From the NCBI RefSeq assembly GCF_004349235.1, contig NZ_SMKY01000016.1, positions 1 through 63,410 on the forward strand: 63,410 nucleotides of DNA, read 5' to 3'. This document shows positions 32,185-42,268 of the stretch, in pieces (position 1 is the first letter of the stretch; every line of letters starts with the position of its first letter). Both the position numbers and the translations under genes were made by a program. Origin of the DNA: Actinomadura darangshiensis (GTDB taxonomy: Bacteria > Actinomycetota > Actinomycetes > Streptosporangiales > Streptosporangiaceae). The notes beneath the pieces are model-generated. The model had not been told where the DNA came from. It made no database searches and saw nothing but the letters and a program-made list of their open reading frames with translations.

Positions 32185-32915
32185 CGCTCCTGCGGGTGAC
32201 GGATCTGCACAGCCGGTACGGGCAGGTCGAAGCCCTTTCCGGGATCTCGTTCGAGGTCGGCGAGGGCGAGATCGTCGCGCTGCTCGGCAGCAACGGCGCC
32301 GGGAAGACCACCACGCTCCGGACCGTCACCGGCCTGCACCGGGCCCGGTCGGGGCGGGTCGAGTTCGACGGCCGCGACATCACCCGGCTCGTCGCGCACA
32401 AGGTCGTCGCGGCCGGGCTCGGGCACGTCCCGGAGGGGCGGCGGGTGTTCCCGGCGCTGAACGTCGCCGAGAACCTGCTGCTCGGCGGCTACCTGCGGCG
32501 CCGCGACCGGGCCGCGGTCGCGGCCCGCCGGGACGAGGTGTACGAGATGTTCCCGCGCCTCGGCGAGCGCCGCGACCAGCTCGCCGGGCTGCTGTCGGGC
32601 GGCGAGCAGCAGATGCTCGCGATCGGCCGGGCGCTGATGCTGCGGCCCCGGCTCCTCGCCCTGGACGAGCCGACGATGGGGCTGGCGCCGCAGATGGCGC
32701 AGCAGGTGCTCCGGGTCGTCCGGGACATCCGCGACCAGGGCGCCACGATCCTGATCGTCGAGCAGAACGCCCACCAGACGCTCCGCCTCGCCGACCGCGC
32801 GTACGTCCTGGAGACGGGCCGGATCGTCCTGGACGGCCCCGCGTCGGCGCTCGCCCAGGACGACCGGGTGAAAGCCGCCTACCTCGGCGGCGACCCGGTC
32901 ATCGAGGCCACGTGA
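32181..32915 (+). CDS. LivF-like ABC ATPase
   Basis: A 244-residue ATPase, the second nucleotide-binding subunit. Walker A is LLGSNGAGKTTTLR, the LivF-type VPEGRRVFPALNVAENLL follows, the signature is LLSGGEQQMLAIGRAL, Walker B is LLALDEPTMGL, and the switch is VEQNAHQTLRLADRAYVLE. It starts by ATGA overlap with the LivM-LivG fusion gene. Its last 17 bp overlap the 3' end of the convergent 2-oxoacid dehydrogenase E1 gene, so there is no room for a separate terminator. Confidence 0.94.
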   Translation: MTLLRVTDLHSRYGQVEALSGISFEVGEGEIVALLGSNGAGKTTTLRTVTGLHRARSGRVEFDGRDITRLVAHKVVAAGLGHVPEGRRVFPALNVAENLLLGGYLRRRDRAAVAARRDEVYEMFPRLGERRDQLAGLLSGGEQQMLAIGRALMLRPRLLALDEPTMGLAPQMAQQVLRVVRDIRDQGATILIVEQNAHQTLRLADRAYVLETGRIVLDGPASALAQDDRVKAAYLGGDPVIEAT

Positions 32916-35052
32916 GGAGCTTGCGCGCCGTCTCCTCGATTGCGTCCTCGGACAGGAGGACGTGGTAGGCGGCGTCTCCTAGCGGGATGAAGCTGTCCTC
33001 GCTCGCGACCCGGGCCGTCCGCCCCTGGAAGCCCGCGTCGGCGAGCGCGGTCAGCACGCCCTCGGAGACGCCGCCGGTGCGGCGCGTCTCGTCCGCCACC
33101 AGGACGGCGCCGGTGGCGCGGGCCTCGCGGAGGAGGTCCTCGACGGGCAGCGGGGCGAGCCAGCGCAGATCGAGGACCCGGCACCGGACGCCCCCGGCCT
33201 CCAGGCGGCGCGCGGCGCGCAGGCTCATGCGCAGGCCGTTGGCGAACGTCACGATGGTGAGATCGCGGCCGTCGCCGTAGGTGCGTGCACGGCCGATCGG
33301 CACCATCCCGCCGGCCGGGGCGAGCCAGCCGCCGTCGCCGTCCTCGTGCAGGTCGCGGACGTGGTAGAGCGCGATAGGCTCCAGCATCACGCACACGCGG
33401 CCGTCGTTCTCGGCGGCGTCCATGCACGCGCGCAGCATCCCCGCGGCGTCGTCGGGCCGGGACGGCGACGCGATGACGAGGCCCGGGATGTCGCGCAGCG
33501 CGGCCACGGCGTTGTCGTTGTGGAAGTGGCCGCCGAATCCCTTCTGGTAGGCGTAGCCGGCGATGCGCACCACCATCGGGTTGCGGTACCGGCCGGACGA
33601 GAAGAACGGCAGTGTCGCGGCCTCACCGCGGATCTGGTCGGCGGCGTTGTGCAGGTAGGCGAGGTACTGAATCTCGGGGACGGGCAGCATCCCGGCCGTC
33701 CCGAATCCGAGCGCGAGGCCGAGGACCGACTGCTCGTCCAGGATCGTGTCGAACACGCGGGCCGCGCCCGCCCGCTTCATCAGGCCGCGCGTGACCCCGT
33801 AGACGCCGCCCTTCCGCGCCACGTCCTCGCCGAAGACGACCATGCCGGGGCGCTCGTCCAGCAGGTCGCCGAGCGTCCGGTTGATCGCCTGCGCGACCGT
33901 GACGGCCTCCGTCCGGCCGGGCTCGGGAACGTCCGCTCCGAACGACGCGGGCACCGCCCCCGGGGTGGCGCGCGGCCGGAGCGGCGCCATCACCTCGGCG
34001 GCGGACGACAGGCGAGGCGCGCCGGCGACCTTGTCGGCCAGGGCCATGACCTCGGCGCGTTTCGCCTCGTAGAGGCTGATGGCGTTCTCGGCCGTCGCCA
34101 GCCCGCGATCGACGAGGAGGCGCGCGGTACCCAGTAGCGGGTCGCGGTCGAGGTCGGCCGCCAGCTCCGCCGGGGCCCGGTAGGACGACTCCACGTCAGA
34201 GCCCGCGTGGCCCATCAGGCGGATGGTCCGCAGGTGCAGGAACGCGGGGCGGCGGTGCTCGCGGACCCAGTCGGCGGCCTGCGTCGACACGGCGTAGGCG
34301 TCGGCGAGGTCGCAGCCGTCCGCGTGGAAGTAGGCGAGGCCGGGGCGGGACCCGTAGGCGGCGTGGATCCAGCCTGGGGAGGTGCGGACGCTGATGCCAA
34401 TCCCGTTGTCTTCGCAGACGAACAGGAGCGGCAGGGGCAGACCTTGGAAGCCGCAGTTGACCGCCGCGTTGATGGCGCCGGTGGCCGTCGAGTGGTTGGC
34501 GGAGGCGTCCCCGAAGCTGCACACGGTGACGGCGTCGCGCGGCCATGGCGAGTCCAGGCCGAGGCGGGCGGCGCGTTCGATCGCGAAGGCGACGCCGAGC
34601 GCGCGCGGCATGTGCGAAGCGATGGTGGAGGTCTGCGGGATGACGTTCAGCGGGTGGCTGCCGAACACCTTGTGGCGACCGCCCGCGATGGGCTCCTCGG
34701 CGGCGGCGACCAGGCCGAGGAGCACGTCCCGCAGCGGGTCCTGGCCGGGCACCTGGCGGGCGCGCTCCAGGAAGAACGCGCCCGACCGGTAGTGCAGGAG
34801 GGCCGGATCGCCGGGGCGGAGGGCGGCGGCGACGGCCGCGTTCCCCTCGTGGCCCGAGGAGCCGATCGTGTAGAACCCGTGGCCGTGCGCCTGGAGGTGG
34901 CGGGCCGCGAGGTCCAGGTGCCGGCTGCCGAGCTGCGCGTCGAACAGCTCCAGGCAGCGCTCGCCGCTCAGCGGGCCGGGCGCGGCGGGCGCGCCGGACG
35001 GCACGAGGGACGCGGCCGCCTCAAGGAAGTGGACGTCGGCGGGCTCGGGCAT
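32899..35052 (-). CDS. Fused E1 alpha-beta 2-oxoacid dehydrogenase (branched-chain type)
   Basis: A 717-residue thiamine-diphosphate enzyme with E1 alpha and E1 beta halves in one chain. The alpha half (to about 350) has GFYTIGSSGHEGNAAVAAAL, HYRSGAFFLERARQV and the ThDP site VCSFGDASANHSTATGA to CEDNGIGISV. The beta half (from about 390) has AQAINRTLGDLL, VVFGEDVARKGGVYGVT, the EIQYLAYLHNAADQI block and LRWLAPLPVEDLL. It would decarboxylate a 2-oxoacid and pass the acyl group to an E2 encoded elsewhere; no E2 or E3 is in the window. ATG 35052 has AGGAGC upstream. The substrate, a branched-chain oxoacid or 2-oxoadipate, is undecided. Confidence 0.87.
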   Translation of the reverse strand: MPEPADVHFLEAAASLVPSGAPAAPGPLSGERCLELFDAQLGSRHLDLAARHLQAHGHGFYTIGSSGHEGNAAVAAALRPGDPALLHYRSGAFFLERARQVPGQDPLRDVLLGLVAAAEEPIAGGRHKVFGSHPLNVIPQTSTIASHMPRALGVAFAIERAARLGLDSPWPRDAVTVCSFGDASANHSTATGAINAAVNCGFQGLPLPLLFVCEDNGIGISVRTSPGWIHAAYGSRPGLAYFHADGCDLADAYAVSTQAADWVREHRRPAFLHLRTIRLMGHAGSDVESSYRAPAELAADLDRDPLLGTARLLVDRGLATAENAISLYEAKRAEVMALADKVAGAPRLSSAAEVMAPLRPRATPGAVPASFGADVPEPGRTEAVTVAQAINRTLGDLLDERPGMVVFGEDVARKGGVYGVTRGLMKRAGAARVFDTILDEQSVLGLALGFGTAGMLPVPEIQYLAYLHNAADQIRGEAATLPFFSSGRYRNPMVVRIAGYAYQKGFGGHFHNDNAVAALRDIPGLVIASPSRPDDAAGMLRACMDAAENDGRVCVMLEPIALYHVRDLHEDGDGGWLAPAGGMVPIGRARTYGDGRDLTIVTFANGLRMSLRAARRLEAGGVRCRVLDLRWLAPLPVEDLLREARATGAVLVADETRRTGGVSEGVLTALADAGFQGRTARVASEDSFIPLGDAAYHVLLSEDAIEETARKLLTWPR

Positions 35053-35266
35053 GCGGGCTCCTGCGTGGGACGGGGACGCGTGTCGAGCATCGGCCGCGGC
35101 GCCCGCCGGGGCCAAGCGCCGGGAGGCCGCGAACCGGTTGGGAGTTGGCCAAGGATCGCTTAACGACGCCCCGGGGAGAGGCTCAGCCGGGCTTGGCCTC
35201 GCGGTAAGGAAGCCGTGCTCTGCCCGATCTTGGCTCGGGCGCGGTGGTCCGTTCAGGCTGGGAATC

Positions 35267-36805
35267 GTGCTCTCCTCCGTCATCGGCGGCGCCCGGATCC
35301 CGGCGGGACCGCGCTCGTTCCGTTCCACCGACCCGTCCCGCACGGCCGAGACGGTCGCCGAGGTGTCCCTCGCGGACGCCGGCGACCTCGTCGCCGCGTG
35401 CCGGGCCGCCCGCGCGGCGCAGGACGCCTGGCGGGACGTGCCGGCGCCCGTCCGCGGGCAGGCCGTCGCCGCGATCGGCCGGCTCGTCGAGGCCAATAAG
35501 GCGGCCCTCGCCCGGGTCGTCACGCGGGAGGTCGGCAAGCCGTACGCCGAGGCGCTCGGCGAGGTCCAGGAGATCGCCGACACCTGCGCGTTCTTCCTCG
35601 GGGAGGGGCGGCGGCTGTACGGGCAGACCGTCCCGTCCGAGATGCCCGACAAGCAGCTGTTCACGTTCCGCGACCCGGTCGGCGTCGTCACCGTCATCAC
35701 GGCGGGGAACTTCCCGGTCGCGGTGCCGTCCTGGTACATCGTCCCGGCGCTGCTGTGCGGGAACGCGGTGGTGTGGAAGCCCGCCGAGTACGCGGCGGCG
35801 TGCGCCGAGGCGTTCTACGAGCTGTTCGCGCACGCCGGGCTGCCGGACGGCGTCCTCAACGTCGTGTACGCGGACGGCCCCGAGACGTTCCGGGGCCTGG
35901 AGCGGGCCCTCGACGAGGGGCTCGTCGACAAGGTCGGCTTCACCGGCTCCACCGAGGTCGGGTCGCGGATCGGCGAGCTGTGCGGGCGCCACCTCCAGAC
36001 GCCCTGCCTGGAGCTCGGCGGCAAGAACCCGATGGTCGTCACCGAGGACGCCGACCTGCCGCTCGCCGTCGAGGGCGCCCTGTTCTCGGGTTTCGGGACG
36101 GCCGGGCAGCGCTGCACGTCCCTCGGGACCGCGATCGTGCACGAGTCGGTGCACGGCGAGTTCGTGCGGCTGCTGGACGAGGCGACGCGGGCGGCAGCGG
36201 TCGGGGACCCGGCGGGCGAGGTGCTGTTCGGGCCGATGATCGGCGAGCGGTTCGCGGACGGGTTCGAGAAGGTCCTCGGCTGGATCGGGCCGGGCCACAC
36301 CGTGTACGGGTCGTCCGCGACGGGGCGGATCACGGCGGGCGCGCCGCGCGCGGGCTTCGCGGGCGATCCCGAGGCCGGGCTGTTCTACCACCCGGTGATC
36401 GTGGACGGGGTCGGCCCGGGCGACGAGCTGTTCATGAACGAGACGTTCGGCCCCCTCGTCGGCGTCACCGCGTACCGGACGATGGACGAGGCGATCGCGC
36501 TCGCCAACGCCCCCGGCTACGGCCTGTCCGCGGCCATCTACACCACCGACCCGGCGAAGGTGTTCGCGTTCCGCCGCCAGATCTCGGCCGGGATGGTCAG
36601 CGTGAACAACTCCACCTCCGGCGCGGAGGCGCACCTGCCGTTCGGCGGCAACGGCCGCTCCGGCAACGGCAGCCGCCAGTCGGGCATGTGGGTGCTGGAC
36701 CAGTTCACCCGCTGGCAGTCGATGAACTGGGACACCTCCGGCCGGCTGCAGAAGGCGCAGATGGACGTCCTGGAGATCGACCCCGACCTCGGCTTCCGGC
36801 TGTAG
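35267..36805 (+). CDS. ALDH7-like aldehyde dehydrogenase (aminoadipate-semialdehyde type)
   Basis: A 512-residue aldehyde dehydrogenase. It shows VVTVITAGNFPVAVPSWYIV, ELGGKNPMVVTEDADL, and the catalytic Cys in FGTAGQRCTSLGTAIVHE. The GTAGQRCT block is a mark of ALDH7/aminoadipic-semialdehyde dehydrogenases. The C-terminal NNSTSGAEAHLPFGGNG is usual. The probable reaction is 2-aminoadipate-6-semialdehyde to 2-aminoadipate, but other acid semialdehydes are possible. The start is uncertain: GTG 35267 gives a natural N-terminus (VLSSVIGGARIP) with only a weak ribosome-binding site. An FAD oxidoreductase gene follows 9 nt later, as in pipecolate pathways. Confidence 0.82.
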   Translation: MLSSVIGGARIPAGPRSFRSTDPSRTAETVAEVSLADAGDLVAACRAARAAQDAWRDVPAPVRGQAVAAIGRLVEANKAALARVVTREVGKPYAEALGEVQEIADTCAFFLGEGRRLYGQTVPSEMPDKQLFTFRDPVGVVTVITAGNFPVAVPSWYIVPALLCGNAVVWKPAEYAAACAEAFYELFAHAGLPDGVLNVVYADGPETFRGLERALDEGLVDKVGFTGSTEVGSRIGELCGRHLQTPCLELGGKNPMVVTEDADLPLAVEGALFSGFGTAGQRCTSLGTAIVHESVHGEFVRLLDEATRAAAVGDPAGEVLFGPMIGERFADGFEKVLGWIGPGHTVYGSSATGRITAGAPRAGFAGDPEAGLFYHPVIVDGVGPGDELFMNETFGPLVGVTAYRTMDEAIALANAPGYGLSAAIYTTDPAKVFAFRRQISAGMVSVNNSTSGAEAHLPFGGNGRSGNGSRQSGMWVLDQFTRWQSMNWDTSGRLQKAQMDVLEIDPDLGFRL

Positions 36806-36814
36806 GGGGGCGGC

Positions 36815-37966
36815 GTGGAGACCGAGACCGGGGCCGATGTCGTCGTCATCGGCGGCGGCGTCATGGGGACGAGCATCGCGTTCCACCTGGCCGAAGCAGG
36901 TGTCCGCCGCGTGGTCCTCATTGAGCGGGACGAGCTGGGCGGCGGCTCGACGTGCAAGGCGGCGGGCGGTGTGCGCGCCCAGTTCTCCGACGAGGTCAAT
37001 ATCCGGCTCGGCGCACGCAGCCTGGAGGCGTTCACCCGGTTCCGCGACCGTCCCGGCCAGGAGATCGACCTCCACCAGGTCGGGTACCTGTTCCTGCTGT
37101 CGCGCCCGGAGGACGTCGCGTCGTTCGAGCGGAGCGTGGCCCTGCAGAACGAGCTGGGCGTCCCGAGCCGGATGGTCTCGGTGGCGGAGGCGCGCCGCCT
37201 CTCCCCCATGATCGGTACGGACGGGCTGCTGGCCGCCGCGTTCTCCCCCGACGACGGGCACTGCACGCCCGAGTCGGTCGTCCTCGGGTACGCGACCGCC
37301 GCGCGGCGGCACGGCGCGGTGCTCCATACCCATTGCGAGGTCACCGGCATCGAGACGGACGGCGGCGACGTGAGGGCCGTTCGGACGTCGCAGGGCCGCA
37401 TCGAGACGTCCACGGTCGTCTGCACGGCCGGAGCCTGGTCGAAGGAGATCGGCGCGATGGCGGGGGTCGACCTCCCGGTGGAGCCGCTGCGGCGCCAGAT
37501 CGTCTTCACCGAGCCGATCCCCGGCCTGCCGCGCCCCGTGCCGATGACGATCGACTTCGCGACGTCGTTCTACTTCCATGCCGAGGGCGAGGGCCTGATG
37601 CTCGGCATGTCCGACCCGGACGAGCGGCCCGGCTTCCTGCTGAACCGCACGGACGCATGGCTCCCCCGGCTCACCGAGGCGATCGGCGCCCGCGCGCCGC
37701 GCCTGCTCGACGCGGGCCTCACCGGCGGCTGGGCGGGCCTGTACGAGGTCACCCCGGACCACAACGCGCTCATCGGCGAGGACGAGACCGTCTCGCGGTT
37801 CCTGTACGCGACGGGCTTCTCCGGACACGGCTTCCTGCAAGGCCCGGCCGTCGGCGAGGTCGTCCGGGACCTGTACCTCGGCCGCACGCCGTTCACCGAC
37901 ATCACTCCCCTGCACGCCGCGCGGTTCGCCGGCGACGCCCTCCGCCCGGAGATCAACCGTGTCTGA
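36815..37966 (+). CDS. FAD-dependent amine oxidoreductase (sarcosine oxidase beta/pipecolate oxidase-like)
   Basis: A 383-residue DAO-fold flavoenzyme. FAD binding is seen in DVVVIGGGVMGTSIAFHLAEAG and GGGSTCKAAGGVRAQFSDEV; VVCTAGAWSKEIGAMAGV and GFSGHGFLQGPAVGEVV complete the fold. Relatives oxidise secondary amines such as sarcosine, proline or pipecolate. It lies 9 nt after the ALDH7-like gene and overlaps the amino-acid dehydrogenase gene by 8 nt. GTG 36815 has a GGGGGG ribosome-binding run. L-pipecolate or another cyclic imino acid is the favoured substrate by context. Confidence 0.85.
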   Translation: METETGADVVVIGGGVMGTSIAFHLAEAGVRRVVLIERDELGGGSTCKAAGGVRAQFSDEVNIRLGARSLEAFTRFRDRPGQEIDLHQVGYLFLLSRPEDVASFERSVALQNELGVPSRMVSVAEARRLSPMIGTDGLLAAAFSPDDGHCTPESVVLGYATAARRHGAVLHTHCEVTGIETDGGDVRAVRTSQGRIETSTVVCTAGAWSKEIGAMAGVDLPVEPLRRQIVFTEPIPGLPRPVPMTIDFATSFYFHAEGEGLMLGMSDPDERPGFLLNRTDAWLPRLTEAIGARAPRLLDAGLTGGWAGLYEVTPDHNALIGEDETVSRFLYATGFSGHGFLQGPAVGEVVRDLYLGRTPFTDITPLHAARFAGDALRPEINRV

Positions 37967-39101
37967 CGTGCTCGCGCTGATGGACGAGTGGGGCCCCGAA
38001 CGGGTCGTCTGCGTCTCCGACACCCGGACCGGGATGCGGGGCGTCCTCGTCATCGACAACACCGCCCGCGGCATGGGCAAGGGCGGCATGCGCATGAGCC
38101 CGTCGGTGACCGTCGCGGAGGTGGCGCGGCTCGCGCGCGTCATGACCTACAAGTGGGCGGGCGTCGACCTGTTCTTCGGCGGCGCGAAGGCCGGGATCAT
38201 GGCCGATCCGGGGTCGCCGGACCGGGAGGCGGTCCTGCGCGCGTTCGTGCGGGCCCTGTCGCAGGAGATCCCGCGCCGGTACGTGGCGGGTCTCGACATG
38301 GGGCTGTCGGAGCGGGACGCGGCGATCGTCCAGGACGAGCTCGACGACCGGGGCGCGGCCGTCGGCACCCCGCACGCGCTCGGCGGGATGCCCTACGACG
38401 AGCTGGGCGTGACCGGCTACGGGGTCGCGGAGGCCGCCGACGCCGCCGCCTCGCACGCCGGGACGTCCCTGCGGGGCGCGCGGGTGGCGGTGCAGGGGTT
38501 CGGTGCGGTCGGGCACGCGGCCGCCCGGCGGCTGGACGAGCTGGGCGCGACCGTCGTGGCCGTCTCGACCGTCCACGGCGCGCTGCACGACCCGGACGGC
38601 CTGGACGTCGGGCGGCTCCTCGCCCTGCGCGCCGAGGCCGGCGACGCGGTCGTGAAGGAGTACGGCGGGAGGCTCCTGGAGACGGGCGCGGAGCTGCTCG
38701 TGCCGGCCGACATCCTCGTCCCGGCCGCGCTGCAGGACGTCATCGACGAGGACGTGGCGGCGGACGTCCAGGCGAAGATCGTGGTCGAGGGCGCGAACCT
38801 GCCCACCGGGCGCGCCGCCCAGCGTGTCCTCGCCGAGCGCGGCGTGACGGTCGTGCCGGACTTCGTCGCCAACGCGGGCGGCGTCGTCGCGGCCGGTTTC
38901 GCGATGGACGCCCGCTACTCGGCGTTCCGCCCCGATCCGGGGGCGGTGTTCGCGGCGGTGTCGGCGAAGATGCGGGAGAACACCGAGCGGGTCCTCGACG
39001 CCGCCCGCGCGCAGGGCACCACCACCCACCGGGCCGCGGTCGCGCTGGCGCAGGAGCGCGTCCGCGCGGCGATGGAGCTCAAGGGCCGGTTGCGCCGCTG
39101 A
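37959..39101 (+). CDS. Glu/Leu/Phe/Val dehydrogenase family protein
   Basis: A 380-residue amino-acid dehydrogenase that reversibly deaminates an L-amino acid to its 2-oxoacid with NAD(P). Catalytic lysines are visible: Lys65 in MTYKWAGVDLFFGGAKAG and Lys77 in the same block, with the family GMGKGGMRM just before. The Rossmann domain has VAVQGFGAVGHAAARRL. It is shorter than hexameric glutamate dehydrogenases and nearer in length to leucine/valine dehydrogenases, but specificity is not readable. GTG 37959 overlaps the upstream oxidoreductase gene. Its last 23 bp overlap the convergent LysR gene. Confidence 0.88.
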   Translation: MSDVLALMDEWGPERVVCVSDTRTGMRGVLVIDNTARGMGKGGMRMSPSVTVAEVARLARVMTYKWAGVDLFFGGAKAGIMADPGSPDREAVLRAFVRALSQEIPRRYVAGLDMGLSERDAAIVQDELDDRGAAVGTPHALGGMPYDELGVTGYGVAEAADAAASHAGTSLRGARVAVQGFGAVGHAAARRLDELGATVVAVSTVHGALHDPDGLDVGRLLALRAEAGDAVVKEYGGRLLETGAELLVPADILVPAALQDVIDEDVAADVQAKIVVEGANLPTGRAAQRVLAERGVTVVPDFVANAGGVVAAGFAMDARYSAFRPDPGAVFAAVSAKMRENTERVLDAARAQGTTTHRAAVALAQERVRAAMELKGRLRR

Positions 39102-40005
39102 TCTCCGCCTCGACGCAGCGGGCGATCTCGATGAGGCCGCGCATGGCGTCCTTGACCAGCGGGTTCGTGTTGGTGGTGCGGCGCAGCACGGTGACGTGCC
39201 GCTGCGGGCTGCGGCGGCTGAGCCGCAGGAGCTTCACGCCCGGCGCCGGGACGCAGCCGAGCGCCGGGACGAGCGCGATGCCGAGCCCGCAGCCGACGAG
39301 CCCGCACACCACGGCGTAGTCGTTGCTGCGGAACGCGATGTTCGGGGTGAACCCGGCGGTGCTGCACAGCCGCAGCAACGCCTGCGCGCCCGAGCTCTCG
39401 GGGCGGCTCGCGATCCACGTCTCCGCCCGCAGGTCCCGCAGCCGGACGGTGCGCCCCCCGGCGAGGGGATGCTCCTCGGGCACGCACAGCACCAGGTTCT
39501 CGTCCATCACCGACGTCTCCACGATCTGGTCGGGCCAGGTGCGCGGGAACAGGTCGTACCGGTAGACGAGCTGGAGGTCGAGGTCGCCGTCGAGCAGCTC
39601 GGGCAGCAGCTCGTCCGGCTCGCCCTCCGACAGCGTGATCTCGATGCCGGGCCGGACCCGGGACAGCTCCGCCAGCACCCGCGGCAGGATGCGGGCGCTG
39701 GCGGTGGGGAAGCTGCCGAGCTGCAGCGCGCCGCGCTCCCCGCTGGCGACCGTGCGCATCTCGCGTTCGAGGGTGTCGAGCGCCGACAGCACGTCGTTGC
39801 CCTTGCTGACCATGAGGAACGCGGCGCTGGTCGGCCGCACGCTGCGGGCCCGGCGCTCGAACAGCACCAGGCCGCAGGCGCGCTCCAGGGCGGCGATCTG
39901 CTGGGAGACGGCGGACGCGGTGTACCCGAGGTTGCGGGCCGCGTCCGCGAACGAGCCGGTGCGCACGACCTCGCGCACCGTCTGGATGTGCAAGGGACTG
40001 ATCAT
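39079..40005 (-). CDS. LysR-family transcriptional regulator
   Basis: A 308-residue regulator with the N-terminal helix-turn-helix TGSFADAARNLGYTASAVSQQI followed by ALERACGLVLFERRARSV. The effector domain contains LQLGSFPTASARILPRVL and VVCGLVGCGLGIALVPAL. It is convergent with the amino-acid dehydrogenase gene and shares 23 bp with it. The palindrome CGTTCA-CCGC-TGAACG lies 10 nt upstream of its ATG and may be its own operator. The upstream PaaZ gene is on the same strand, 62 nt away. Its targets are probably the ALDH7/oxidoreductase/dehydrogenase genes, PaaZ, or both. Confidence 0.92.
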   Translation of the reverse strand: MISPLHIQTVREVVRTGSFADAARNLGYTASAVSQQIAALERACGLVLFERRARSVRPTSAAFLMVSKGNDVLSALDTLEREMRTVASGERGALQLGSFPTASARILPRVLAELSRVRPGIEITLSEGEPDELLPELLDGDLDLQLVYRYDLFPRTWPDQIVETSVMDENLVLCVPEEHPLAGGRTVRLRDLRAETWIASRPESSGAQALLRLCSTAGFTPNIAFRSNDYAVVCGLVGCGLGIALVPALGCVPAPGVKLLRLSRRSPQRHVTVLRRTTNTNPLVKDAMRGLIEIARCVEAEISGATGP

Positions 40006-40015
40006 GGGCGCACCC

Positions 40016-40031
40016 CGTTCACCGCTGAACG
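40016..40031. promoter_or_regulatory. Palindrome upstream of the LysR gene
   Basis: CGTTCA (40016-40021), CCGC and TGAACG (40026-40031) form a perfect 6-bp-arm palindrome, 10 nt upstream of the LysR ATG. Size and position suit an autoregulatory site, although LysR boxes usually have longer spacers. Confidence 0.4.
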
Positions 40032-40067
40032 TGACCGTCTCCCCGCAGACGTCCTCCCTACTAATAG

Positions 40068-42125
<2,058 letters not shown>

Positions 42126-42232
42126 AACCTCTGACCATTCTTGCCTCCTACGAGCTTCCTTCACGCCTCGCAGAGATGACAGCCGGGGCCGGGATCCTTT
42201 GTGTACTCGCGCGCAGGGCAGTGAGACAGTTC

Positions 42233-42262
42233 TTGTGGATGTGTCCCACGGCCGCCTACGCT
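42233..42262 (+). promoter_or_regulatory. Probable leaderless promoter of the acyl-CoA ligase gene
   Basis: TTGTGG (42233-42238), an 18-nt spacer and TACGCT (42257-42262) precede the ATG at 42269 by 6 nt, so transcription should start at or next to the A of the start codon. No Shine-Dalgarno is seen. The same TACGCT-6 nt-ATG layout occurs before the AraC gene at 4574. Confidence 0.45.
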
Positions 42263-42268
42263 TCCGGC

